A stretch of DNA of 64,000 nt. It comes from Quercus robur (Eukaryota; Streptophyta; Magnoliopsida; Fagales; Fagaceae). This document shows, in pieces, positions 10,519 to 20,839 of this stretch. Each line of letters starts with the position of its first letter. Within the stretch, counting starts at the first letter, position 1. The notes below the pieces were generated by a model, which saw only the letters and a list, made by a program, of their open reading frames with translations, ran no database searches and was not told the DNA's origin. The translations under genes and the position numbers were made by a program. Where the stretch lies: positions 74,439,834 to 74,503,833 of the forward strand of contig NC_065538.1 in assembly GCF_932294415.1 (NCBI RefSeq). The letters run 5' to 3'.

Positions 10519-11085
10519 TTTTTTTTGGGTTAAAAGGAAATAGCATTAACAACTAACAAGCTGAAGAGGCTAAAGTAGTGGCTTAAAGCCTACAATAATA
10601 CAGTCCAGAAGCTTCAGAGTTAATAAAAGATGAAATTTCAATAGTGGGGGAAACATCAAAAACAACAAAATCTTTAAGAAGAGAGCAGCCCCTTTTGCTA
10701 GAGCATCCCCACACTTATTTGCTTCTCGAAAGACATGGACCACTCAGACTTGGTGGAATTTGCCCAACAATGACCTGCAATAATTGAGCAGAGAGGAGTA
10801 GGCTTTGTTAACAACGGTTGTGGGGTGTGGGGGCCAAGGGCTGGGGTTCGAGTCTCCAAGAGGAAGCTTCACACATATACACTTAGATTAGACTAGAGTA
10901 GAATTCTATCTTGTAAAAAAAAAAAAAAAAAAAAAAAACAACAACAACAACAACAACAACGGTTGTAGAATTAATCAAGTTCACAATAACTCTAGCATCA
11001 AGTTCAACTTCGATGTTCTGAATCTCTAGTTGGATTGCTAACTACAGACCATCCCTTAAGGTCCAAAACTTCAAAGAAGAAGAAA
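10519..11085 (-). pseudogene. Plant non-LTR-type RNase H (RVT_3) fragment with poly(A) end
   Basis: In minus-strand sense the frame reads WTLRDGL, a stop, LAIQLEIQNIEVELDARVIV, NLINSTTVVNKAYSSLLNYC, RSLLGKFHQ, a stop, then VVHVFREANKCGDALAKGA. This is the C-terminal half of the RNase H domain found in plant LINE-like reverse transcriptases and their relatives. A T-run at 10519-10526 corresponds to a poly(A) tail on the minus strand, so this is probably a 5'-truncated retrotransposed copy. It is interrupted at 10822-10954 by a SINE, and reading resumes exactly across the 12-bp target duplication. Two in-frame stops make it a pseudogene. Confidence 0.75.
10822..10954 (+). mobile_element. Au-like SINE with 12-bp target duplication
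   Basis: A tRNA-like B box (GGTTCGAGTCT, about 10855) is followed by CACACATATACACTTAGATT, AGTAGAATTCTATCTTGTA and then a long A-run with CAA repeats. That 3' end is the signature of the Au SINE family. AACAACGGTTGT occurs immediately before (10810-10821) and after (10955-10966). The 5' end is short, so the A box may be lost. Confidence 0.8.
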
Positions 11086-12125
11086 AGTCAGCAGTACACA
11101 AAAGGAAAGACTAACAAAGAAACAAATTTGGAAATCATTCATTCCTAGATAAATCACACAAAATCCTCTGCCATCACTTAATCAACACCATATTTGGCTC
11201 TCTTACTGTTACTGAAGATTAGCAAATGATTTGGCTACAAGAGAAAATCACTCCACTCATAATTATACACCTTGAATCATTTTGAAATTCTTCTTTGTAC
11301 AAACACATCATTTGTATATAAATACATATGTATAACTTCTCTCATCGATATTGAGAGGAGGCCCTTTGAATAATACAATTAGTCAATTTCTTCTTTAAAC
11401 TTAACTATAATATTAGAAGTATCCCTTAAGGCCCTAAATACTGATTTCCACATTGAGAAGTGTAGACACATCACCTTAGTGGAAGTTATTACAATTTTTC
11501 CTAGGGTAATCATTAAAAAACTCAAATTATACAAAAATCTAATAAAAAAGAACTTGAATATATCGACATCACAAAATAAAAACTCAAATATTTGAAATTT
11601 TACAATTTCCTTCCTCTATTTTTTATTTTATTTTTATTTTTAAAAGAGCTTAATGAGAGATAAATGGAGAACTAAAAATGTTGAGATGAGTTACAAATTG
11701 AAATGATTAGAGATTTTTATTTTTTGAATGAGCTTTTTGTTGAATATTTTGTTCATTTGTTGTTGTTTGGTCTAATATTGTTGTTTGTTTGGGTTTTATT
11801 TATTTATTTATTTATTTTTGTTATTTGGGTCATTTCATTGTTATTATTTGGGTTTTTAATACATATTTTTTAAGGGATTAAGGATTATGTTTGATCAGCA
11901 AAGAATATTTTTATGATTTATGCATGGGACACACAAAACAACACACAAAATTTTTATAACATTCCTAAATTAACAAATTAGAAAATGTTATATTAAATTT
12001 AAAATTAAATGAAACTATGGTGTTGTGTTTGCGGTCCATTTAGGGCCAACTGGAATTGTCTATCTAGGATATTGGGCCATGATGCTTAAATGAAAGGTCA
12101 AAAGAGCTTTTGTGGCTTAATTAAC
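11086..12125. other. AT-rich intergenic DNA
   Basis: No supported gene. Runs such as (TTTA)n near 11798 are present. No target duplication that would define the 5' end of the following LINE is obvious here. Confidence 0.4.
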
Positions 12126-13277
12126 ATGTTATGGTACTTCAAAATTAATACATGAAAACCACTCTCTGTTCTACCGAGTTTACAAAGCTCGTTATTTCCC
12201 AAATTGCTCCTTCATGTTTGCTGAGTTAGGGAATAATCCTTCCTTTGTTTGGTGTAGTCTCCTAGCAGCAAGGGATCTCATCAGAGAGGGCTCACGATGG
12301 CAAGTGGGGGATGGCCGCAGCATTGGAGTGTTCACGCATCCTTGGTTGTCTCACACCCCTGTACCACTAAACGATGCACCACCAGATATGAAGGTGTGTG
12401 AGCTAATCAACCAAGACTTAAGACAATGGGACCGAGGAAAAATAGATGCCATGTTCAGCCCTTAAACACGAAATGAGATCCTGTCACTGCCCTTAAAAAA
12501 TCTTAACTCTCATGACTCTGTTTGTTGGATGGTAAACAGAGCACAAAAATTCTCTGTACGGTCAGCTTACAAGGTAGCGGTTCGCTTGAAAAACCAGCCC
12601 AAGGCAGAACATTCAGTAGCTCGGCTTCATGCGTGGACATGGAAAGTGATTTGGTCCCTCAATGTGCCACCGAAGATATGAACGTTTATATGGTGAGCGT
12701 GCTCTAATTGCTTGCCTACCCGAGACAACCTACACCGCAGGCGAGTGCGAGTGGAACTGACTTGTGAGCTGTGCAAACAAGAACTCGAGACTACCACTCA
12801 TATATTATGGACGTGCCCCTTTGCAAGAAATATTTAGGCATTGATTAGGGGAAAAATCCAAAAATGCAATAATGGAGACAGTGACTTTTTTCTTCTCTTC
12901 AAGCAAATGCAAACTAAACTGAGCAAGCAAGAACTAGAGACAAGGGCGGTCACAGCTTGGGCTATACGTAATGCAAGGAATAAAGTATACTTTGAATAAT
13001 TCCAACCTCAGCCACAGATAATTTGGGAAGGAGCAAGAGGCTTACTGGAGGAATACCAAAGCTTTATGGAAGCACAAAGAGTAGCGTGAATGTCCTATTT
13101 TTTTCCTTTCACATGGCTATGTCTATCTCTTATTTTCAATGTTTCTTTTGTTGCTCATGGGCCCAGCATTAAAGTGTTATCGGTGCCCCTCTCACCCGTG
13201 GTATTCTGCATGGGGTTGTATACTTTTTTATGATATAATACACTTTCTATCATCTTTACCTTAAAAAAAAAAAAAAA
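12126..13277 (+). mobile_element. 5'-truncated LINE (L1-type) 3' fragment
   Basis: The reading starts FYRVYKARYFPNCSF, FAELGNNPSFVW, then ARDLIREGSRWQVGDGRSIG, the segment downstream of RT in plant L1 elements. It is followed by a zinc-binding RT-associated domain (zf-RVT): SVRSAYKVAVRL, LNVPPKI, CELCKQELETTTHILWTCPF. An RNase-H-proximal tail follows (KQELETRAVTAWAIRNARNK). At least three frame breaks occur (about 12465, 12520 and 12690). The 3' untranslated part runs to a poly(A) tract at 13262-13277. RT catalytic motifs are absent, so the copy is truncated and inactive. Confidence 0.8.
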
Positions 13278-13488
13278 GGAAAAAGAAAAAGAAAAGAAAA
13301 GAAAAGAATAGAAAGATCCTTGATTCAAGGCTTTGTAGCTTTGTTGGTATCTCTTGTACATCAATTTTCAAACCAAGACATTCAAAATTCAAATTAACTT
13401 ATCTTTAACAATCAAGTTATCAAAATAATAATAATAATAATAGAAATATTACTATGTAGCGGTATTATGTTTCTAGGTAGGATAAGTA

Positions 13489-13952
13489 GGAGAAAATGGG
13501 CAAATGCCCCTTTCAATAAAAAATCTAGCATTTTGTCCCATTTTTCAAACTAATTAGGGAAATGTCCCTCTTTTGAAACTCAATTTTCTCAAAATCGAGT
13601 TATAAAAAAATAAAAAAAAATCCTAGAGCCCTATAATGGCGTTTTAAGGAGCCCATAGTGACGTTTTAAGGGCCTATAGTGGCATTTTGTAATCCGATCT
13701 CCATGAAGTCGAGTTACATGCAATTTTTTTTTCTTTTTTTTACCTATAACTCGACTTCATGGAAATCGGATTACAAAACGCCACTATCGATTCTTAAAAC
13801 GTTACTATAGGATCCTTAAAAACGTCACTATAAGGCTTAACTCGATTTTGAGAAAATTGAGTTTCAAAAGAGGGGCATTTCCCTAATTAATTTGAGAAAG
13901 ATGGCAAAATGCTAGATTATTTTTTTGAAAGGGGCAAAAGCCAATTTTTTCC
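13489..13952. mobile_element. Foldback MITE, probably Mutator-type
   Basis: Two arms of about 210 bp are inverted copies of one another (about 13489-13705 and 13745-13952) around a short T-rich loop. Ends read GGAGAAAATGGGCAAATGCC on the left and, inverted, GGAAAAAATTGGCTTTTGCC on the right. AGGATAAGTA occurs directly on both sides (13479-13488 and 13953-13962). A 9-10-bp duplication and long terminal inverted repeats fit Mutator-like elements. It has no coding capacity. RNA across it would form a near-perfect hairpin. Confidence 0.85.
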
Positions 13953-14480
13953 AGGATAAGTATTTAGTTTTCTTTTGACACAATAATTAGTTTATTTAAG
14001 AATCACTTTTGTACCTTCATTTATATATATTTTTTGTCACTTTTTTTGCCCTATACTTTGATAATTAGATGAGTAGAGATTTGTCACTTGCGTAATCATG
14101 ATTTATTCTTGCCTTGTTAAAAGGGATTGAACTCAAAATTTTTTATACTAATATCATGTTAAATTATTGATTATTTCAAAATTTTAAACGGTTAAAAAAT
14201 GATAATGAATTTAATCATTTATCCATAATTCTAATAGACATCAATGATTCAAATTTTCCCGCAATAAAATTATTATTGATTTGATGATACTTTTTGGAGT
14301 GCATGCAATGAGTTATAATCGTGATCTATCTTTTTTTTTTTGGTTGATAAATCACGAATTATCTTGGATTGGCTATGTTCCAATCGAATCTTCTAAATAT
14401 GATTATAAAAATTCTTATTAGAAAACTAACAAAGAAAAGAATGAATCATATATGGGGAAAAAATATACAATGCGTCAAAC

Positions 14481-15579
14481 TCAGGGGCAAGTGTACATGT
14501 TGCTGTTCAATTCCATTGAACGATGAAGTATTTTGTACGTAAAACATCGGAAAATTTCCAATGCTAGAGCTATTAAAGCTAAACCTCCGAGTATTACGGC
14601 GTAAACCAGTTTCAATTTCTCAGCTTGACTTTGGTTATTGATCCCCACAAATATGTTTGCTATAATTAGTGAAATTACTGCACACCCAAGAAAACGATGG
14701 TATATCTGCCACCATTTGCGAAATTCATCTTCTTTCTTTGGTTGCCAAAAAATGGCAAGCATCTGAATGACACTATTAACATGTTAATTAATTGTTGGAA
14801 CAAGTCAGGTTCAAAAATGAAACTACAAATTTGATATCAACAAATGGACAAAGATAGAAATTTGAACTCACTTGTACAGTTAGGAAGGTAAATACAAGGA
14901 TACTTAGAATGCGTTGTGTTCTATTGGCAAATTGTTGGGAAGTATTTCCAAGACATATCCCAGTTACCCATCCGATTGTGCCCAAAATATATCCAATGCT
15001 CTGAAATATTATGTGAAATGAATACCACTCCTTGCTTAACATGGGAATCTTTTTAAAGTACCTTGCAATAATCACCCCAATGGGCAAGAAAGTTCCCCAT
15101 CCTATAACGATTAAAACCATATAGGCCTGTCCAAAGCTGAAAATAGTTAATATGTGTATGATCTACATATTTATTGTAACATCTTAATACATTCTAATAT
15201 CTAGAATTTAAAATTTTCCGCATTAAAATGAAGTCCTCTTAGATGGGTCCTAATTCCTAAGGATAAATAATTTTATCATAAATGAAGTTTTAGGATATTA
15301 AGAAATAGCTGATCTTACATTCCTGAGACGACGACGATGATGCCAGTTTTTATGGCCCCTCCATGATCTCAGGTCTATTGTGGCTTCACTATTTGAGCTT
15401 TCAATAGAAGTGACATGCATCTGAGGCACCATGTGTTTCATATTGGAGTCAACGTGCCAGGCAATAATTCTTCTTCTTGTTTGTATGAGAGAGCACCCCT
15501 CATTGCATGAAGTGGCTTGGGCAGAGATAGAATGGAGGGGAAACATCATACTAAGAATTATAAGGCAATGAGAATTCAT
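14481..15579 (-). CDS. Cytochrome b561-domain membrane protein (CYBDOM-like, lacking DOMON)
   Basis: Three exons on the minus strand: 15319-15579, 14872-15126 and 14481-14762, all multiples of three, giving 265 residues. Donors are GTAAGA and GTGAGT; acceptors are GGACAG and ATTCAG. Residues 1-22 form a signal peptide. Residues 23-87 are a short polar stretch where related plant proteins carry a DOMON domain. From 89 there are about five hydrophobic helices of the b561 fold: GWGTFLPIGVIIARYF, then EWYSFHIIFQS, a helix ending TVQ, then WQPKKEDEFRKWWQIYHRF and two further helices. The family passes electrons across membranes, often from ascorbate, through two hemes held by four His. Here two His are present (125 and 194), but the positions of the other pair are Tyr89 and Gln158. 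It could be a one-heme protein or a decaying paralogue, although the reading frame is intact. It is divergent from the STIG1 gene downstream. Confidence 0.8.
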
Positions 15580-16446
15580 AGTCTCTCTTTCAAAAATGTG
15601 TGTAAATCTAAGATTTCAAAATAAATTTTGGCTAACACCTTGTTATGGTGTATAAAAAGTCCTGCTGGAATACCATCGTGCAACATCAATCAAATCTCTG
15701 TTTTCCAATCAGTTCCATTGCTTTCTAGTTAGATATAAGTTAGTAATGTTGTATGAAACTATGATGATCCATCAAAAACTTGTTGGACATTCTATGTTAT
15801 TGGCCTAAGACATATGTCAAGTATTACTTAGCTGCCAGGAATATGTGCTTTTCTTATCAAAATAGGCCATCTTTTCTGAATTGCTTCAATTGCAATAAAG
15901 CAATCAGATATTATTCCGATTCTTCGAATAACTTATTCTTTGGAAACATAAGTGTCAATAAATTATCCAACACGAGGTTTATGCTCATTGCTATAATTTA
16001 GGAATAATGTGCTAGGTAATCATGACTCTTTCGAATAGAATTTAGTTTAGAAGGATAAATTTGCTAAACTAAAAGTACTAGAAAAATTTTGAGGCAGACA
16101 TATGGGCCATACAACAAGTGAGAGATTGGATGCATATAACTAGTTTCCAACTTTATTGGCCCAATTTTAACAATTTGTCTTGAAACAGGAAAAAGTAAAT
16201 TTCTAGCCTCCTCAATTCATGACATGGGAAAAGTACTAATAACCAAAATTATGGGGTATAATTGGTCATCTTTTAACGTTTGAATTGGGGATACAGAGTG
16301 TCAACTTTTCTTGATTTGTAATCAAATGATTTCTTCTTAAGAGATATTCAGTAATTTGCAATACGTCTCATGAATTAAAGCCACACAAAAAAAGTTAAGA
16401 CGTGAACATTCATTTTCCTTTTGTCAGCTCTATAACCAAAGTTCTC
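15580..16446. other. Divergent promoter interval between b561 and STIG1 copy 1
   Basis: About 950 bp separate the two start codons, which face away from each other. I saw no repeat or ORF of substance apart from a chance 73-codon frame (15780-16001). Regulatory sites for both genes probably lie here. Confidence 0.4.
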
Positions 16447-16454
16447 TATATAAG
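16447..16454 (+). promoter_or_regulatory. TATA box of STIG1 copy 1
   Basis: TATATAAG lies 84 bp before the ATG at 16531, followed by a pyrimidine-rich leader (TCCTCCTCCTTTCTCCC). Confidence 0.7.
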
Positions 16455-16530
16455 CCCATGTTCTATTTCAAGTCCATACATCCTCCTCCTTTCTCCCAAT
16501 AATAACCCTTGCTTTATTATCAATATAGCC

Positions 16531-16974
16531 ATGAAGCTGCTCACACTTTTCTTTTTATTCTTAGCAGCAATGGCTATTGTTGCAGCTTTGGATTTAGAAG
16601 ATTATAACGAAGACATGGACATGCAAAGTCAAGTCACAGTGCCTGAAAACCAAGAACAAGAAGCTGCTTCTTTAAGAGGAGTGGGCCGGTTTCTTTCACA
16701 GTATCACCAGCCAGCCAGTATGACTTGCAACAAGTTTCCTTGGGTTTGTCGTCTGAAGAATAGCCCGGGGCGGGACTGCTGCAATAAGAAATGTGTTAAT
16801 GTGATTACCGATCGCATGAACTGTGGTGGCTGTGGATGGAAGTGCAAGTACTCTGAAATTTGTTGCAAGGGAAAATGTGTGAATACTTCCTTTGACAAGA
16901 GGCATTGTGGTGGGTGCAATAAGAAGTGCAAGAAGGGAGAGTTATGTGTTTATGGGATGTGCAATTATGCATGA
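16531..16974 (+). CDS. STIG1-family secreted Cys-rich protein, copy 1
   Basis: Single exon, 147 residues. I start at the ATG at 16531, not the in-frame one at 16402, because the latter precedes the TATA box and the 16531 start gives a clean signal peptide (MKLLTLFFLFLAAMAIVAAL). An acidic propeptide-like stretch follows to about 47, then SLRGVGRFLSQ (47-57) with the family's R-F-L motif. The Cys domain spans 66-144 with sixteen Cys, including two CC pairs and repeated C-G-G-C. The family is apoplastic: tomato STIG1 acts in pollen-pistil signalling through a pollen receptor kinase, and Arabidopsis GRI acts in cell-death signalling. Which role applies here is not decidable from sequence. All sixteen Cys are shared with the two paralogues downstream. 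Confidence 0.92.
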   Translation: MKLLTLFFLFLAAMAIVAALDLEDYNEDMDMQSQVTVPENQEQEAASLRGVGRFLSQYHQPASMTCNKFPWVCRLKNSPGRDCCNKKCVNVITDRMNCGGCGWKCKYSEICCKGKCVNTSFDKRHCGGCNKKCKKGELCVYGMCNYA

Positions 16975-17790
16975 TTTCATTACTTTATATAGTATGCAAC
17001 TGTAATACTTTTATGCCTCTAGCTTCATGCAAAATTGAATCTTGGTTCCATATATGTCAAGGATATTGTTAAGTGGAGCCAAAATGAATTCAGTTTTACA
17101 TCATGAAAGCATATATATAACTGTCAATTTTTTTTTTCATGCAAAGGGAAAATGATTTAAGAAAAATATTGAAACTGTTTGAAGATTTCTTACATACAAA
17201 ATTATCCATAATGTGTGACAGTCCAATTGATATCTTTCTCACTTTTAGAAATTATTTGTCCCCTTTATTAGCCAAAATAATGACAGAGACAAGTAGCCTC
17301 ACAGTTGTTTTGGGTATAATAATGCTACTGAAATACAAAGCTCCTCATAATTGGTCTCCATCATTAACCCAAAAATTAAAAGCATGACACTTGTAACACT
17401 AAAAATTGGCCACCTTTCGTGAATTTCTTAACTTTATAGGGTATGGATAAATATGTATTTCTTTTTGGAAAATTTTCTCTTTATGAAATGTGGTGCATAA
17501 GTAATTCTCCCAACATCTTTTTATTACTGTATTATTATTTTTTCTTACAGCTAGTAGGAGGTGAGATTTGAATCCATGGTAGTGTCACTGAATTAGTAGA
17601 TTCTTGGTCCCAACTTCTTCTTGTGTGCATCTAAGAATTTAAAAATATTTTATTTTTCCCTCCCAGTTGTTTGCCAAACAAATGTCAAACAGTGTTTAAA
17701 GTGATCCTTCTTTCATAATTTTGCAAACATTCAGGTATGTGGTGCACGCCTTTTAATAAGAAATTTTTATTTGGGTCAAACTCCTTACGT
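16975..17790. other. 3' flank of STIG1 copy 1
   Basis: AT-rich, with no gene seen. The 82-codon ORF at 17139-17387 has no recognisable feature and is likely chance. Confidence 0.35.
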
Positions 17791-17802
17791 GTGCATAGGG
17801 AA

Positions 17803-18237
17803 GGTACACGGTATTAAGGGGTTTCTTCGTTCCTACATTGTCACTTCCCCTTGTGAATTCAAGTGTAAGTTTCTTTCTCTCCTTGACTTCCTTTTTACTT
17901 TTAGCCTTTTTTTCTTTTCATTTTAGAAAATGAATGTTAAGGGCTGGGGTTGATTATGAACTAAGACATAGATCCTTTTCAAAACCTTTGGTGTGCATAG
18001 GGAACGAAGAAACCCCTTAATACCGTGTACGGTACACGGTATTAAGGGGTTTCTTCGTTCCTACATTGTCACTTCCCCTTGCATGTGAATTCAAGTGTAA
18101 GTTTCTTTCTCTCCTTGACTTCCTTTTTACTTTTAGCCTTTTTTTTTTTTTTTCTTTTCTTTTTAGAAAATGAATGTTTAGGGCTGGGGTTGATTATGAA
18201 CTAAGACATAGATTCTTTTCAAAACCTTTGGTGTTGG
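17803..18237 (+). repeat. Direct duplication, 228-bp offset
   Basis: GGTACACGGTATTAAGGGG starts at 17803 and again at 18031. The following ~195-205 bp, through TTTTCAAAACCTTTGGTGT, are almost identical in both copies. They differ by a small CATG insertion, a longer T-run and single bases. High identity points to a recent local duplication. Confidence 0.85.
18001..18061. repeat. Perfect 61-bp palindrome at the duplication junction
   Basis: Left arm 18001-18030 (GGAACGAAGAAACCCC...) is the exact reverse complement of right arm 18032-18061 around a single G. Copy 1 of the duplication has only one base at the corresponding place, so the left arm looks like an inverted templated insertion. The DNA could extrude as a cruciform. 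Confidence 0.9.
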
Positions 18238-19099
18238 GTGTACAATATGAGTGAAGTTACACATTAAAAAATAACTAATAAGTTGCCCAAAAGTAACTAA
18301 TAAGTTACACAATATGCGATGCACAAATAATTTTGTGATATTTTATGTAAGATAGTTTTGGAGAATGTTATACATATATTATAATAAAATAGTAAACTAA
18401 ATTAAAGATACATACACATTTTGAGATATTTAAAATTAGTTTAGTAGATTTACCACACATTTGTAGCATTCTTAAGGTAAGATTATTGTTATTATTATTT
18501 TTTAAATCATGAAACCAAAAATAAATGGAAAAGAGTAACAGACCATGAAAATCAACTAATCTATGTTGTGTCATAGATTGCATACCATGAAATGAAAGTA
18601 TATCTAACTCTCTTGCCGCTTTTCACTCATTGATAGTGCAACATTAAGACATGGTATGAACATGTGTCTTATAGATGATTTAAAACCGTTGTAGAAAAAA
18701 AAAATTACCCGTAGGGGTTTCAGTGGCTTGATGATGGTGGGAGGCCAGTATGATGGAGGAAGTGGTCCTTCAAATTCTTCTTTCTCTCTCTTACAAATGC
18801 TTTGTGAATCTCATGTCTTTTATTTTAGTAATAGTGAAACAGTATGTTTCATTTAATAGTCCACAACATTTTCGTGCCTTTCTATCTCTCCCCAATGCCA
18901 TATCAGGTTAATTATTATTTTTTTTCAAGTATGCCAAACTCAATTATTTTGTTTCTTTTTGTTTTTAATATTAAAACAATGGGTATGCTAAAAGATATGA
19001 AGAAGAGAGAAATTTATGGCGTAAGCTCAGACAATTAATGAGAAATTAATGAAATAACAATAAAAATAAGTTAAAGTAAATTTTTGGGTAACTGTAAAA
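18238..19099. other. AT-rich intergenic DNA
   Basis: No gene supported. Short ORFs at 18368-18583 and 18844-19038 are low-complexity and unremarkable. Confidence 0.35.
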
Positions 19100-19104
19100 A
19101 ATAC

Positions 19105-19855
19105 TGTGGGGACTATGGCCCAAAATAATGTTGGGCCTTGGGCCTTGTCTGAGGACACTAACAAGTCCAAGGAGAGAAACACGACTTAGATGATCTACAT
19201 TACAAGCCTCATCAGTGGGAGACAAAGAGAAGAAGGTCTGAGGAGGAACTCCTCCTCGGACACGGCAGACCCAGACCAAGTGTATGCTCAAGCAGTCGAA
19301 GTACGCCCCCTGAACACATGAAAGGGAAGAAAACTTAAAATATCTAAGGAAAAGCTGCCACCACCACATTAAATGCACTGCAGCTACTTTTCTGGCCACA
19401 TTAATGTGGAGAATACCCCTGAACAGTGCTGCCTTGGTTGCTGCAACTCATAGAGGATTGAAATGGGTGTTTGATGGGATGAGTGCTCAAGTGGGGGTCC
19501 AGGTGATCAACAAGTGTAAGATCCAGATGATCAGAAAGAGCCTATATAATGTGGAAAAGCCCCCATGAAGAGGGGGCAAAAAAAAGAAGAAGAAGAAGAG
19601 AATACTGTAGCATGTAAAAGAACCCTAATGTGGTGATCTGTATTTATAAGTAAAATTCTAGTCTCCTCGGACAGAAGGTCCTTTGATCATAATAGCTTTT
19701 ATTCGTATCTGATTGCTTCTTAACCCCATGCAAGCCGTTGCTTAACTCATCTAAACCTAGTTTTTTGACCCATACTCTACAAAATTCATTGTATTGAGCT
19801 TTTTGGATCAGGATTCCATACAGTTTGGGCTTGGGCTCCAGACTTTGTCCCTACA
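19105..19855. mobile_element. Solo LTR with 5-bp target duplication AATAC
   Basis: 751 bp bounded TGTGGGG...CCCTACA and flanked by AATAC at 19100-19104 and 19856-19860. It contains CTCCTCGGACA twice and a TATATAAT at 19543. The same terminal sequences and CCTCGGACA motif occur in the solo LTR at 52818-53587, so both belong to one LTR superfamily, probably gypsy. No internal region or second LTR is present, so it arose by LTR-LTR recombination. Confidence 0.88.
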
Positions 19856-20204
19856 AATACTTAATGAAAAAAGGTAAAAAAAAAAAAAAGGCTAAATGCA
19901 TTAGAGTGCCACATGGTAGGAACTAATGCACTCTCACATAAGGTTTCTACCTTCATATATATATATATATATATTGATGAAAGGAATGAATGGTTAATAT
20001 AACATAATTGAGCTGATATACCTATTGGGTTCAAGCATTTTTGGATCAAGTGGTGTCTCTATATGTTATATTAACTACTCAAGGTGTCTTCCCGAAGTGT
20101 TTATCTCCCCAACATTTGGCCATTACACACACACTTTTGTAATTTAGTTTTAATTAAAAGATTTGGAATTTAAACAATTATGGATATAGAATTTATCAAA
20201 CTAA

Positions 20205-20290
20205 TTTTTTTATATACAAGATAAAAATTCTACTATAGCCTAATCTAAGTGTATATATGTGTGAAACCCTCTCCTAGATTCTTCCTTCAA
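20205..20290 (-). mobile_element. Au-like SINE 3' fragment
   Basis: On the minus strand CACACATATATACACTTAGA is followed by TTAGGCTATAGTAGAATTT and TATCTTGTATAT, then an A-run. This matches the 3' half of the SINE at 10822 with scattered changes. The tRNA-like half is not recognisable. Confidence 0.65.
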
Positions 20291-20494
20291 AACATTTCAA
20301 AAAAACCCATTTAGCCACATTATGGGTCACACAATCGCCTCTCTAAATGAATGATTTACAAACCAATTTGAGCATGAATTCAAAATTAGCTTAGTGTAAT
20401 TAGTAATTTATTGGATCAACCAATGAGAAGAAGATTTATCATTCTGTAGAGGAAGAATCACATTTAGCGCGACTCTAATTGCATTCTTACACCA

Positions 20495-20665
20495 ACATTC
20501 TGCTACCTTTTGCTTTTGCCTTTAAGAGACCTTGATCTTGTGTTAGCTCTGTCCATGTGAAGATGATCTCTCTTTTATGGTTTCTCTCTACTACAGCCAA
20601 GCATGTTTTCTCCTCACTCTTAGCGACATCAAAACTCAATTTCACCAAAGCAGGGAGAAGGTATA
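20495..20665 (-). pseudogene. Possible RNase H (RVT_3) fragment
   Basis: The minus-strand frame reads LVKLSFDVAKSEEKTCLAVV, ERNHKREIIFTWTE, then LLKAKAKG. This resembles the start of the plant LINE-type RNase H domain, where the usual pattern is V-K-x-N-F-D-G-A followed by V-x-R-D-x-x-G-x-x-x-x-x-W. The catalytic Asp of F-D is kept and the second Asp of R-D is Asn. It is too short and divergent to be sure. Confidence 0.4.
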
Positions 20666-20839
20666 TATGTGGTGTAATGGGAATATGAAATGCCCCCTTA
20701 GTTACATAGGGGTGGACCCCACAAAATGCCCCCTCACACAATTGCCGCTTTTGTTTTGTTTTTGTTTTTTTCCAGCCAAAAAAAAAAAAAAAGTCACAAA
20801 AAATATAGAATGTAGTTTTATGCAAGCATTTTTCCAACT

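Noticed and set aside
10822-10870. Functional tRNA gene
   Set aside because: Only a B-box-like element is present; no cloverleaf, and a SINE tail follows.
16402-16530. Upstream ATG extending STIG1 copy 1
   Set aside because: It lies before the TATA box and would bury the signal peptide.
16696-16931. Minus-strand ORFs across STIG1 copy 1 (and likewise 47416-47863, 51592-51932)
   Set aside because: Antisense shadows of the Cys-rich coding region, recurring because the paralogues share codons.
19046-19399. 117-codon minus-strand ORF
   Set aside because: Lies across a solo LTR boundary and has no domain.
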